From Arthrobacter pigmenti (lineage in GTDB: Bacteria > Actinomycetota > Actinomycetes > Actinomycetales > Micrococcaceae), in the NCBI RefSeq assembly GCF_011927905.1, contig NZ_JAATJL010000001.1, positions 496,001-560,000 on the forward strand: a stretch of DNA of 64,000 bases. Direction: 5' to 3'. The notes under the pieces were generated by a model. It had not been told where the DNA came from. It did no database searches and worked only from the letters and a program-made list of their open reading frames with translations. The position numbers were made by a program, and so were the translations under genes. Position 1 is the first letter of the stretch; each line of letters opens with the position of its first letter. Shown piece after piece: positions 6,720 to 15,168 of this stretch.

Positions 6720-7989
6720 TCGACTCGACGGCCTCGGTCTGAGCGTGATCGGGCAACGACTTGAACCGGATCGTGCGGTCCTCGCGTGCCGCGTGGTGGA
6801 ACCAGATCAGTGGTGCCGACGGTGCGGCAGCGAAGGCGCCGCTCGTGACACCGTGATCCGGCGGTTGGCCCACGAGCCGCTGGGCTGGCGACCGACCGTG
6901 CTGGAAGTTGTAGTGCGCCGCTACCGCTGTGCCGACTGCGGACACGTGTGGCGCCAAGACACCAGCGCCGCGGCGGAGCCACGCGCGAAGCTCTCGCGCA
7001 CCGGGCTGCGGTGGGCGCTGGAAGGGATCGTGGTCGCACACCTCACCGTCGCCCGTGTCGCCGAGGGACTCGGGGTCGCGTGGGACACCGCCAACAACGC
7101 GGTCCTGGCCGAAGGCAAGCGGCTGCTGATCAACGACCCCACGCGGTTCGAGGGCGTGAAGGTCATTGGCGTCGATGAGCACGTCTGGCGCCACACCAGG
7201 CGTGGCGACAAGTACGTCACCGTGATCATCGACCTCACCCCGGTCCGCGATGGCGCCGGCCCAGCAAGGCTGCTGGACATGGTCGAGGGCCGGTCGAAGG
7301 CGGCGTTCAAGACCTGGCTCGCCGACCGCGACGACGCCTTCCGTGACGCGGTCGAGGTGGTCGCGATGGACGGCTTCACCGGGTTCAAGACCGCCGCTGC
7401 GGAGGAGATCCCGGACGCGGTCACGGTGATGGATCCCTTCCACGTCGTGCGCCTGGCCGGTGACGCCCTCGACAGGTGCCGGCGCCGGGTCCAACTCGCG
7501 ATCCACGGGCACCGTGGGTTCAGGGACGATCCGCTCTACAAGTCGCGGCGCACGCTGCACACCGGCGCGGACCTGCTCACCGACAAGCAGAGCGACAGGC
7601 TACGCGCGCTGTTCGTTGATGACGCTCACGTCGAGGTCGAGGCGACCTGGGGTGTCTACCAGCGGATGATCGCCGCCTATCGCCACGAGGACCGGCAACG
7701 TGGCCGCGAGCTCATGGAGAAGCTGATCACCGACCTCAGCGCCGGCGTCCCCAAGGTGCTCACCGAGCTCACCACCCTGGGCCGGACCCTGAAGAAGCGA
7801 GCCGCCGACGTGCTCGCCTACTTCGAACGACCCGGCACCAGCAACGGGCCGACCGAGGCACTCAACGGACGGCTCGAACACCTGCGCGGCTCCGCACTCG
7901 GGTTCCGCAACCTGACCAACTACATCGCCCGAAGCCTGCTCGAGACCGGCGGCTTCAGACCCCAACTCCTACACCCCCGATTGGGATGA
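6664..7989 (+). CDS. ISL3-family transposase
   Basis: A 441-residue transposase with the family layout. It has an N-terminal zinc ribbon, CRRCG and CADCG at about residues 57-100 (WCRRCGSEGAARDTVI and YRCADCGHVW), and a helix-turn-helix around VARVAEGLGVAWDTANN. The DDE-type catalytic core shows IGVDEHVWR, VAMDGFTGFK and MDPFHVVRLAGDALDR, with the late FERPGTSNGPTEALNGRLEHLRG segment carrying the final Glu. Full family length, no frameshift. The GTG start is chosen because it matches the truncated copy at 4912; no good ribosome binding site precedes it. The stop codon lies inside the right inverted repeat. Probably active, given the clean target duplication. Confidence 0.92.
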   Translation: MSDATPPAGFGRPDLTAFARLDGLGLSVIGQRLEPDRAVLACRVVEPDQWCRRCGSEGAARDTVIRRLAHEPLGWRPTVLEVVVRRYRCADCGHVWRQDTSAAAEPRAKLSRTGLRWALEGIVVAHLTVARVAEGLGVAWDTANNAVLAEGKRLLINDPTRFEGVKVIGVDEHVWRHTRRGDKYVTVIIDLTPVRDGAGPARLLDMVEGRSKAAFKTWLADRDDAFRDAVEVVAMDGFTGFKTAAAEEIPDAVTVMDPFHVVRLAGDALDRCRRRVQLAIHGHRGFRDDPLYKSRRTLHTGADLLTDKQSDRLRALFVDDAHVEVEATWGVYQRMIAAYRHEDRQRGRELMEKLITDLSAGVPKVLTELTTLGRTLKKRAADVLAYFERPGTSNGPTEALNGRLEHLRGSALGFRNLTNYIARSLLETGGFRPQLLHPRLG

Positions 7990-7992
7990 GCC
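7968..7992 (-). repeat. right terminal inverted repeat (IRR)
   Basis: Read inward from 7992 it begins GGCTCATCCCAATCGGGGG and continues TGTAGG, matching the left end at 20 of 25 positions. It overlaps the transposase stop. Confidence 0.85.
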
Positions 7993-8000
7993 GGATTGAC
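7993..8000. repeat. right target-site duplication of the ISL3 element
   Basis: GGATTGAC, identical to 4794-4801, lies directly outside the right inverted repeat. Confidence 0.9.
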
Positions 8001-8846
8001 ACTTCGGTTGTTCGCCACCGCACTCACGATTTTCACTACGTTGACAGTGGTAGTGATTCCGACTGCTGCACAAATCTGTCCAACGATTTTTCCCGGTACC
8101 CCATCTAATTTATTGAACGTACAGCCAACCCAGGTTCCGCCCGCGGCGATAGCAGCTGCGGCGACTTGAATCATGCTGATTTGGTATCCCCAGAGTGCCA
8201 AGTGAGGGAAAGGCACCCATTGCACGCTTGGATCCGCGACGATTGGGTAGGTGGCGTTCTCTGTCTCGACGTGCTGAATGAGGGTGTTGCCTTCGACAGT
8301 ATAATGGGTGATCAGCTTCTTTCCAGAGGCATCCAGTGCCCAAGGCTTCTTGATGAAAGGGAAAGAAAGTCCCTGCTTCTCATCAGTTAGGTGTACTGAT
8401 CCATCAGGTTGCACCGAGAGTGTATAGCCAGCCGGAATCGACGCGGTGAACTCGGCAGAGTCGGTTCCCTCATGAAGGACCGTGATCAGGCTCTGAGAAG
8501 TGTCGTCGGCTTTTACAATCGAGTTGCGTGGGTCCTTCGGTGATAACGAAATAACCTCGGATGGAGATGCATCAGCCGCGGAACCGGGTTCTATAATGAA
8601 ATCGGCTGCGGCATGGATCGATTTCCCCGCAGCCGTATCCGCATTTGGCGGAAGTACGCTGGGATTTTTCGCTACGACGTCATCAACTATCTTTTCAACG
8701 TCTATGTTTATGCTTGGCGCGGTGGCTACATTGGAGGTGGCCACTGCCGGTGTGGCTGTGAGAACCCCGGCGGATGCAGTGCCAAGTGTCAAGGCAACTG
8801 CGAGACCGATGCTGGTCAGAGACTGTGAGACTTTCATATTCCCCAT
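8001..8846 (-). pseudogene. secreted protein, 5' part of gene split by the ISL3 element
   Basis: The fragment encodes 282 residues of a probable exported protein. A signal peptide is visible at the start (KVSQSLTSIGLAVALTLGTASAG, ending near a TPAVA cleavage context), followed by a polar region, a PDGSVHLTDEKQGL strand region and NATYPIVADPS. The PIVADPS motif occurs in many actinobacterial secreted proteins of unknown role. Near the end is a glycine-rich hydrophobic segment (about 240-275). The natural frame leaves the gene at 8001 and now runs into the insertion sequence, with a false ending. The missing 27 codons are at 4718-4801. The start could be the ATG at 8846 or at 8837; neither has a convincing ribosome binding site. 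Confidence 0.75.
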
Positions 8847-9039
8847 ATCTATGCGTAGTGCTCCTGCTTCCTGCAGGGGCACTACGAACCTATGCGGACG
8901 CGTTGGCTGAAGTGAATCCGTCTCGAACATGGATGCTCGCGTAGTTACTCCATCGTTATGATTAACTGCGGGATGGAAGGAGGTTCTGAGCTGGTCCTTC
9001 CCGTCAGCAGGGCTCTTCGTGAGCTCGTCCGCCACCAGC

Positions 9040-9326
9040 CGAACTGCGATCGCGGCACCCCGGCGTTGAGCTGTGGCTTCAGGCCGCGCGGGACAATCCG
9101 GGCAAGCTCATTGGCTTGGTCATGGGACCAGCCGGGCCCAGTGATCCGCTTGGCCCCTAACCTCCCGCAGCTGCTTAAGCGGCTGGTGATCATGGGTGGG
9201 TCCTTCAACGATCGTGGCAACACCACGCCGGTTGCGGAGTGCGATACCCATGAAGCGGTTCTTGACGCAATGATTGAACGGATCGCAACGCTTGCCCGGC
9301 GGACCGGGAGCCGGCGACCGCGCTGA
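9040..9326 (+). pseudogene. remnant of a purine/pyrimidine nucleoside hydrolase gene
   Basis: Two frames are needed. VELWLQAARDNPGKLIGLVMGP in one is followed, after a shift near 9130, by LPQLLKRLVIMGGSFNDRGNTTPVAE, which is the hallmark core of IunH-type nucleoside hydrolases. The next residues, EAVLDAMIERIATLARR, look like the C-terminal helix of the same family, so roughly the central half of the enzyme seems deleted. The N-terminal DTDPGIDD-like calcium motif is absent. I read it as a non-functional relic at the edge of the mobile zone. Confidence 0.5.
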
Positions 9327-9348
9327 ACGCATGGCCGCACCTGCACGT

Positions 9349-12300
9349 TCACCCCGCGAGGAGTTCCCTGATGTCCTCTGCCGTCAGCGCTGAACTGAAG
9401 ACGGCGTCGTCGTCCATCACGGAGTTGAAGAGCTTGGCCTTCTGCTCCTTGAGCTTCATCACCTTCTCCTCAATGGTGTCGAGGGCGACCATCCGGTAGA
9501 CCATGACGTTCTTCGTCTGCCCGATGCGGTGCGTACGGTCCACGGCCTGGGCTTCGCTGGCCGGGTTCCACCAGGGGTCCAGCAGGAAGCAGTAGTCGGC
9601 CTCCGTCAGGTTCAACCCGAATCCGCCGGCCTTGAGACTGATCAGGAACACCGGCGCTTTGCCGTTCTTGAATGCCTCGATTACTTCGCCGCGCTTGCGG
9701 GTGGAGCCATCGAGGTAGGCGAAATCGACCCCATGCTGCTCCAGGCGTGCGGCCGCCAGCTTCAGGTAGGACGTGAACTGGCTGAACACCAACGCCCGGT
9801 GTCCCTCGGCCAGAACATCTTCCAGCTGCTCGAAGAGCACATCCAGCTTGGCTGACGGAACGCCCTCGTACTCGGGTTCCACGAGGGAGGCGTCCAGGCT
9901 GAGCATCCGCAGCAGGGTCAGCGACCGGAACACGATCATCCGGTTGCGGTCCAGATCGTCCATCAGGCCGAGCAGCTTCTGACGTTCCCGCTGCAGATGC
10001 GTCTGGTAGATCTTCCGGTGGCGTGGATGCAGTTCGACGGCGAGGATTTGCTCCTGCTTCGGCGGCAGGTCAGACGCGACGGCTTCCTTGGTGCGCCGCA
10101 TCATCAGAGGGCGAATGCGGCGTCGGAGCCGCTGCAGGCGCTCAGAGTCGCCCTGCTTCTCGATCGGTGTTCGGTACTCCTCCGTGAATGCGCGCGACGA
10201 GGGGAACAATCCCGGAGCGGTGATGCTGAACATCGACCACAGCTCCATCAGGTTGTTCTCCATCGGTGTGCCCGTAATCGCGAGCTTGAACGGGACATCG
10301 AGTTCCTTGGCGCAGCGGTGCACCTTCGCCGCATGGTTCTTCACGAACTGGGCCTCATCAAGGATGAGCCCGGCCCATTTCTGTTCTCCGTAGGCGTCCG
10401 TGTCCAGTCGGAAAAGCGTGTAGGAAGTAACGACGACGTCGGCCCCCTCCACCTGATCGGCCAGCGGAGTGCGGCTCTTCGCCTGGGTATCGCCGATACC
10501 CACAACGTTGAGACCGGGCGCGAATTTGTGCGACTCGGCCACCCAGTTCGGCACCACCGATGTTGGTGCGACGACCAGGAAAGGACGCTTTTCGCCGCTC
10601 TGCTTGGCGTGGGTCAGCAGTGCGAGCGTCTGCAGCGTCTTGCCCAAGCCCATGTCGTCCGCGAGCACACCGCCCAGCCCGTGGGCCCAGAGGAAGGCAA
10701 GCCAATTAAATCCCTCAACCTGGTAGGGGCGTAGCGTTGCCTGCAGCCCGGCGGGCAGGGGAGTTTGTTCAACCTCCGTGAGCTCAAGCAGCCCGTTGAC
10801 GGCGGTGCGCCAGGCCTGGGCCTGTTCGGTCTCCTCCGCAAGGTCCTCGAACTCGGCCCAGAGGGTGGCCTGGTAGCGGCTGATCCGCAGGCCCGTTTCC
10901 CACTCGTTCAGCATCCGGGCTTCGTCAATGAGGTCGCGCAGCTGCTCGAACACTGGCTGGTCGAGGGAGAGGTAGCTGTTGTCGACCAGCTTGATCTTCT
11001 TGGTGCCCTTGGCCAGCGCGGTGAAGATGTGATCGAACGGTACCTTCCTGCCCTGCACCGTCACGAGGACTCCGAGGTCGAACCAGTCGCGGTCCTCGGT
11101 ATCAACCGTGGTGATGACCAGTTGCGGCGTTTCGGTGAGCTCCTCGAACACCGGCCGGGACCCGATGATGTCCACACGCACTGAGTCGAGGCGCTCCAGA
11201 CGCGGCAGCGCAGTCTCGGTGAAGTCGACCATCTCCATGCCGGCGAGGGTGCGCTCACGCGCCATCCGGCCGCCCATCGCGTCTCGTGCGGCCTGAAGAG
11301 CGGCGGTTTCTGCTGCCGGGTCGCGGTAACCGGCGTCGCCGTCGTCGTTCTTCAGCGGCTTCCGGGTGGAGGTGTCGCCGGCACGATACTCCCACTCCCA
11401 GTTCAGGTTCAGCTCGTCATCGCTGAACGTTGCGGTGAGCACCAGTACCGGTGGAACGATCTCGGGGAAGGTGACCGAATTGTCGCTGCTGACAATGTCG
11501 ATGGACTGCAGCAGCTTCGGGTAGAAGCCGGAAAGGAACTCCTGCTCTTCGCTTCTCGGGATGCGAACCGGGCGGGTGCGCTCCAGCAGCTCGCGGTTTT
11601 GGTCGGTGAGCTTCCGGGTGGTGGGCGCGAGTGTGATCAGGCCGTGGCTGGACGTGGTGTACACGCCGTGATTGCCGATGACGTGAGAAGACTGCGGCGG
11701 GTGATTCTCGCCGTCGATATTCAGGGCCGGGCAGAGCTGGATCTCATCGTCAGCGGTGGTGGCGTCGAGGAGCAGGACGGCGGCGCCGGCCAGCTGGACG
11801 GTGACGCTCTTCTTCGCCCCGACAAATTCGATACCCAGCCTTTGCGCTTCGCGGAGGAGCTGCCACAGCAGGGGATTGCTGAAATCGTCCAGGTAGAGCC
11901 AGGAATCGTTATTGCCGAAATAGGTGACACCGGTTCCCCGGTGCAGGGCGGGGAACTGTGCGAACCAGCGGTGCTGGTCCGGATCCAGCTTCATGCCGTA
12001 GGTCTGGTAGCTGATGTTGCCCCAGGCGAGGTTGTTTTTCACCCAATTACCCTTGGCGTTGCGGACCACCGGCCGCACGCCGAGCTTGAAGCCACGGTAG
12101 GTGCGCTTCTTTTGCCAGCTGGAATCGGTCACCGGCCGCGGTTCGAACTGGAGCGCCATAGCCGCGGTCTTCGTGGCGGCGAGGGCGGCGTCGTCGTGCT
12201 CGTGGCTCGACAACAAGCCGGACAGGGACTCCTGCCACCCGGCCGGCCTGGACGAAGTTGCCGGGGAGGTGAGCTCCTGGTTGGCGCGAAGATTCTCCAT

Positions 12301-12597
12301 GTTGGACCGGAGCGCGACGGCGGCAACATGCTTGCAGTCCAGGCCCACCGGGCAGGAACAGAAGCTGTCCCGCAGGTGATACCGGCCGTCACCTTTCCGC
12401 GCGAGATACAGCTGGGTGCGGTAGGGGATGGGGGATCCGCCCAGGACCTTGGCCTGGACCACTGTGGAGTCCGGTTCGAAGGAGAGATCCTGGACGAGTG
12501 AATCCTTGGCATAGCCCTGCCCGCGCTGGAAAGCGGCGCCGCCCACCATGCGGATGATGTCGGCGACATCGATCATGGGATAAGCGGGGTTGGGCAT
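9349..12597 (-). CDS. SWIM zinc-finger SNF2-family helicase
   Basis: A 1,082-residue DEAD/SNF2 ATPase. A SWIM zinc-binding motif (CSCPVGLDCKHVAA) lies near residues 79-92. A long middle region of unknown fold follows. The SNF2 motor begins with LRPYQVEGFNWLAFL near 620, Walker A DDMGLGKT near 646-653 and DEAQ near 745. The C-terminal helicase lobe has AGGFGLNL near 988 and the arginine-finger block RTHRIGQ. These proteins translocate on double-stranded DNA, and bacterial SWIM-SNF2 proteins are poorly characterised. It has a full paralogue at 43105-46524. The ATG at 12597 lacks a ribosome binding site but is preceded by an AT-rich GCATAAATTC that could serve a leaderless transcript. It is divergent from the DUF488 gene. 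Confidence 0.9.
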   Translation of the reverse strand: MPNPAYPMIDVADIIRMVGGAAFQRGQGYAKDSLVQDLSFEPDSTVVQAKVLGGSPIPYRTQLYLARKGDGRYHLRDSFCSCPVGLDCKHVAAVALRSNMENLRANQELTSPATSSRPAGWQESLSGLLSSHEHDDAALAATKTAAMALQFEPRPVTDSSWQKKRTYRGFKLGVRPVVRNAKGNWVKNNLAWGNISYQTYGMKLDPDQHRWFAQFPALHRGTGVTYFGNNDSWLYLDDFSNPLLWQLLREAQRLGIEFVGAKKSVTVQLAGAAVLLLDATTADDEIQLCPALNIDGENHPPQSSHVIGNHGVYTTSSHGLITLAPTTRKLTDQNRELLERTRPVRIPRSEEQEFLSGFYPKLLQSIDIVSSDNSVTFPEIVPPVLVLTATFSDDELNLNWEWEYRAGDTSTRKPLKNDDGDAGYRDPAAETAALQAARDAMGGRMARERTLAGMEMVDFTETALPRLERLDSVRVDIIGSRPVFEELTETPQLVITTVDTEDRDWFDLGVLVTVQGRKVPFDHIFTALAKGTKKIKLVDNSYLSLDQPVFEQLRDLIDEARMLNEWETGLRISRYQATLWAEFEDLAEETEQAQAWRTAVNGLLELTEVEQTPLPAGLQATLRPYQVEGFNWLAFLWAHGLGGVLADDMGLGKTLQTLALLTHAKQSGEKRPFLVVAPTSVVPNWVAESHKFAPGLNVVGIGDTQAKSRTPLADQVEGADVVVTSYTLFRLDTDAYGEQKWAGLILDEAQFVKNHAAKVHRCAKELDVPFKLAITGTPMENNLMELWSMFSITAPGLFPSSRAFTEEYRTPIEKQGDSERLQRLRRRIRPLMMRRTKEAVASDLPPKQEQILAVELHPRHRKIYQTHLQRERQKLLGLMDDLDRNRMIVFRSLTLLRMLSLDASLVEPEYEGVPSAKLDVLFEQLEDVLAEGHRALVFSQFTSYLKLAAARLEQHGVDFAYLDGSTRKRGEVIEAFKNGKAPVFLISLKAGGFGLNLTEADYCFLLDPWWNPASEAQAVDRTHRIGQTKNVMVYRMVALDTIEEKVMKLKEQKAKLFNSVMDDDAVFSSALTAEDIRELLAG

Positions 12598-12679
12598 GAA
12601 TTTATGCTCTCACGCGCCGCTGACAGTTCCGGAAGCTTGCTGATTGGCAACAGCTGCCACATCGGTCAAGACTGGGCTC

Positions 12680-13207
12680 ATGCGGTTACTCACGCTCGGG
12701 CACGGAACAGCTGATCGGGACGAGCTCCGGACGCTCCTTGGGGAGGCACCGGTTGAGTTACTGGCGGATGTGAGGCGGTACCCCGGAAGCCGCCGCAACC
12801 CAGATATGTCAAAGGACGCGCTCGCGGAGTGGTTACCGGCAGGCGGAGTGGAGTATCGGTGGCTGGAAGACCTGGGTGGGCGCCGTCGACGTGCGTCCGA
12901 TGAGCCTGATGCGGACAGCTGGTGGAGAGTGGAACAGTTCCGCGCTTACGCGGCCTATACCCGGACCGATGAGTTCGGTGCTGCGCTGGACGGGTTGAAG
13001 TCGCTCGCTTCGAACCGAACGACGGCGATCATGTGCAGCGAGAGCGTCTGGTGGAGGTGCCACCGCCGCATCATCGCTGATGTCCTGGTACTGCTTCACA
13101 GTTTCACCGTGGAGCATCTGATGCATGACGGGCGGCTGACGCTGCACACGCCGTCGGAGGGCGCCCGGGTGGCTGGGCGTTCCGTGTTCTGGGACGGGCA
13201 GCCTTAA
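12680..13207 (+). CDS. DUF488 family protein
   Basis: A 175-residue protein with the DUF488 pattern: LLTLGHGTADRDELRTLL at the start, LLADVRRYPGSRRNPD (strand with conserved Asp-Val-Arg), then WLPAGGVEYRWLEDLGG, and a late MCSESVWWRCHRRIIAD with the conserved Cys-x(5-6)-Cys-His segment. The biochemical role is unknown. I chose the ATG at 12680 over an upstream TTG because the family begins at this point. It runs convergent with the MarR gene, with only four bases between stops. Confidence 0.8.
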   Translation: MRLLTLGHGTADRDELRTLLGEAPVELLADVRRYPGSRRNPDMSKDALAEWLPAGGVEYRWLEDLGGRRRRASDEPDADSWWRVEQFRAYAAYTRTDEFGAALDGLKSLASNRTTAIMCSESVWWRCHRRIIADVLVLLHSFTVEHLMHDGRLTLHTPSEGARVAGRSVFWDGQP

Positions 13208-13211
13208 GGCG

Positions 13212-13700
13212 TCAGACTGCCAAGGAGTGTCCGAGTTTCTTGAGGAGATCCGCGAGGGTGCGCAGATCGTTAACGGACATTCCCGACAGCAAATCATGCT
13301 CCATGTCCAAATGCGCGGGCAAAACTGTGTCAACCAACTCCCTACCCTGCGGTGTGAGGGAAACCTGCGTGCCTCTGCCGTCCACGCCGCTCTTGGTCCG
13401 GCTGACAAGCCCTCGGTCCTGAAGCCGGTTGAGCCGCTGGGCAACAGCGCTCGAGGTGATCATCGAACTCAGGGCGAGATCCTTCGGGTTGAGCGTGCAA
13501 GGGCCTCCCGCCCGGCGGAGGGTAGCCAGCACGTCGAATGCTCCCGAATCCAGTCCATGGCGCGCAAAGTTCTCCTCAAGTCTGCGTTCCACGTGTTGGC
13601 TGATCCGCGAGAGTCGCCCGATTACCTTCATCGGCGAGACGTCAAGATCGGGGCGCTGCTGTTGCCATTGGCCGATGATGTCGTCGACATGGTCATTCAT
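13212..13700 (-). CDS. MarR-family transcriptional regulator
   Basis: A 162-residue winged-helix regulator: a dimerisation helix RLSRISQHVERRLEENF, FDVLATLRRAG, a recognition helix in SSMITSSAVAQRLNRLQDRGLV, the wing RTKSGVDGRGTQVSLTPQGRELVD, and a C-terminal helix. The ATG at 13700 starts the family N-terminus. It is divergent from a DMT-type exporter with a large palindrome between them, the standard layout in which a MarR repressor controls itself and an efflux gene. The inducer is unknown. Confidence 0.9.
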   Translation of the reverse strand: MNDHVDDIIGQWQQQRPDLDVSPMKVIGRLSRISQHVERRLEENFARHGLDSGAFDVLATLRRAGGPCTLNPKDLALSSMITSSAVAQRLNRLQDRGLVSRTKSGVDGRGTQVSLTPQGRELVDTVLPAHLDMEHDLLSGMSVNDLRTLADLLKKLGHSLAV

Positions 13701-13722
13701 GGACCCCACTCTAGACAATAAG

Positions 13723-13755
13723 CTAAGCACTTAGCTATATTAGCTAAGTGCTTAG
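13723..13755. promoter_or_regulatory. 33-bp MarR operator overlapping the transporter promoter and start
   Basis: Fifteen-base arms CTAAGCACTTAGCTA and TAGCTAAGTGCTTAG flank a 3-bp centre (13738-13740). Each arm contains a smaller palindrome, AGCTAAG-CA-CTTAGCT, so two operator boxes overlap one large dyad. A -10-like TATATT (13736-13741) with TAGACA 18 bases upstream (13712-13717) places transcription start at about the GTG at 13748. The exporter thus appears leaderless and its start codon lies inside the operator. Confidence 0.75.
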
Positions 13756-14665
13756 TAAAACCGTCAGTACGCTCCTGCTCACCTCGCTCGCGCCAATCGT
13801 GTGGGGGAGTACGTATCTGGTCACCACCACACTCCTGCCGCCGGACCTTCCGCTCACCGCTGCCGCGCTGCGGGCACTTCCGGCGGGTCTTTTACTCCTG
13901 CTGGCGGTCCGGACGCTCCCGAGCGGGTCGTGGTGGTGGAAAGCGCTGGTTCTGGGTGGCTTGAACATCGGCGTTTTCTTCCCGCTGCTGTTTATCGCGG
14001 CATACCGGCTGCCGGGCGGTGTTGCGGCAACCGTCGGGGCCGTTCAGCCACTCATCGTTGCAGGCCTGGCCACGTTGATCCTGAAGGACAGGCTCTCTGT
14101 ACGGGTTGTGCTCGCGGGCGTTGCAGGCGTATTCGGTGTGGCGCTCCTGGTCCTCCAGTCGCAGGCGCGGCTGGACACGGTCGGCGTGCTGGCGGCACTT
14201 GGTGGAGCGCTGTCCATGAGCGCAGGCGTTGTCCTCACCAAGAAGTGGGGACAGGCCGGGAACCCGCTGACAATGACTGCCTGGCAGCTGGTTTCCGGCG
14301 GTCTTCTCCTGGCGCCGGCCGCGGTCCTGCTCGAAGGGCTTCCCTCCGGGCTGACGCTGACCAACGTTGCCGGGTATTCGTATCTTGCCCTCATTGGCAC
14401 TGCCGCCGCGTACGTGTTGTGGTTCAGGGGAATCCACCGCCTGCCGGTTACAGCTCCGCCCTTCCTTGGCCTGCTGAGCCCCGTCGTGGCCGCCCTGCTT
14501 GGGTGGCTGGTGCTGGGGGAGCGGCTCTCGGTCGTCCAACTCCTGGGGGCTGTCCTGATCCTCGGTTCCATCCTGGCGGTCAGCGTGCGGATAGGTAAGG
14601 CCGCCTTGCCGACGCCGGACCCCTGCCCGGACGCCGGCACCAGGGCGCCCGCCGTGCTGCGGTAG
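13748..14665 (+). CDS. EamA/DMT-superfamily transporter
   Basis: A 305-residue membrane protein with ten predicted helices arranged as two EamA repeats. The first begins LLTSLAPIVWGSTYLVTT (the conserved WGS/T start) and the second near LAALGGALSMSAGVVLTKKWG, ending with LGAVLILGSILAVSV. DMT transporters of this kind export small metabolites or drugs. The GTG at 13748 is used because the family N-terminus starts there; it is probably translated from a leaderless mRNA. It is divergent from and presumably repressed by the MarR protein. The tail after residue 285 is proline-rich and not conserved. Confidence 0.85.
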   Translation: MLSKTVSTLLLTSLAPIVWGSTYLVTTTLLPPDLPLTAAALRALPAGLLLLLAVRTLPSGSWWWKALVLGGLNIGVFFPLLFIAAYRLPGGVAATVGAVQPLIVAGLATLILKDRLSVRVVLAGVAGVFGVALLVLQSQARLDTVGVLAALGGALSMSAGVVLTKKWGQAGNPLTMTAWQLVSGGLLLAPAAVLLEGLPSGLTLTNVAGYSYLALIGTAAAYVLWFRGIHRLPVTAPPFLGLLSPVVAALLGWLVLGERLSVVQLLGAVLILGSILAVSVRIGKAALPTPDPCPDAGTRAPAVLR

Positions 14666-14702
14666 ATTTGAAGGACCGCACTCGATCGACCAGGAGATAT
14701 CT

Positions 14703-15161
14703 ATGACCCCCCGCGCCCTCTTCCGCAGTGTTGCCATCGCGGAGGCAGGTACCTGGATATTGCTGCTCGTCGGCATGTACCTGAAGTACGTTACCGAGAC
14801 CACTGAAGTGCTTGTCTCGATCGCGGGCCCCATCCACGGTTTTGTGTTCCTCACCTATCTGGTGAGCACCTCGTTCGTCTGGGTGAACCAGCGGTGGAGC
14901 GCAGGTACCGGTCTGCTGGGACTGCTCGCCGGCGTCGTGCCCCTGGCAACCGTGCCTTTCGACTGGTGGCTTGAGCGCAAGCGAAAGCTCGACGGCGGTT
15001 GGCGGCTTGCGCCGGGCAAGGACCGTCCCACCGGTGCAGTTGAGAACCTGCAGGCCTGGGTGCTGCGCAACCCGCTGACGGCGGCCCTCGTGGCAATTGT
15101 CGGTGTGAGCGTGGTGTTTGCGGCACTGCTGATCATCGGCCCGCCGGTGCGGGTCAGCTGA
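14703..15161 (+). CDS. DUF3817 integral membrane protein
   Basis: A 152-residue protein. The DUF3817 block is clear: FRSVAIAEAGTWILLLVGMYLKY, then GPIHGFVFLTYLVSTSFVW with the conserved Gly-x-x-His-Gly, and GLLAGVVPLATVPFDWWLERK. An additional C-terminal helix, LVAIVGVSVVFAALLII, lies beyond the core. AGGAGA sits 7 bases before the ATG. Role unknown; in this group the family appears as an isolated small membrane protein. It may be cotranscribed with the DMT gene 37 bases upstream. It is convergent with the DUF2254 gene. Confidence 0.85.
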   Translation: MTPRALFRSVAIAEAGTWILLLVGMYLKYVTETTEVLVSIAGPIHGFVFLTYLVSTSFVWVNQRWSAGTGLLGLLAGVVPLATVPFDWWLERKRKLDGGWRLAPGKDRPTGAVENLQAWVLRNPLTAALVAIVGVSVVFAALLIIGPPVRVS

Positions 15162-15168
15162 GCCTTTC

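Larger units (their letters stand above)
4802..7992 (+). mobile_element. ISL3-family transposon carrying an AraC regulator and a monooxygenase (tIS-like)
   Basis: The element is 3,191 bp, about twice a plain ISL3 insertion sequence. The left end (4802-4826) and right end (7968-7992) are inverted repeats matching at 20 of 25 positions, both beginning GGCTC and sharing GGGTGTAGG. Flanks carry an identical 8-bp duplication. Contents in order: left end with the first 18 codons of a transposase, cut short; an internal copy of the right-end tip; an AraC/GlxA-like regulator on the minus strand; an antibiotic-biosynthesis-monooxygenase-like gene; a second copy of the left-end segment; and a full-length transposase ending inside the right repeat. 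The intact target duplication shows that the whole unit moved together. It sits inside a secreted-protein gene. Confidence 0.9.

Noticed and set aside
6592-7560. 322-codon open frame antisense to the transposase
   Set aside because: It is an antisense shadow of the ISL3 transposase, with no recognisable domain and extending into the inverted-repeat hairpin.
11599-12501. 300-codon plus-strand frame opposite the first SNF2 gene
   Set aside because: Codon-mirror artefact of high-GC coding sequence; the SNF2/SWIM frame explains the region.
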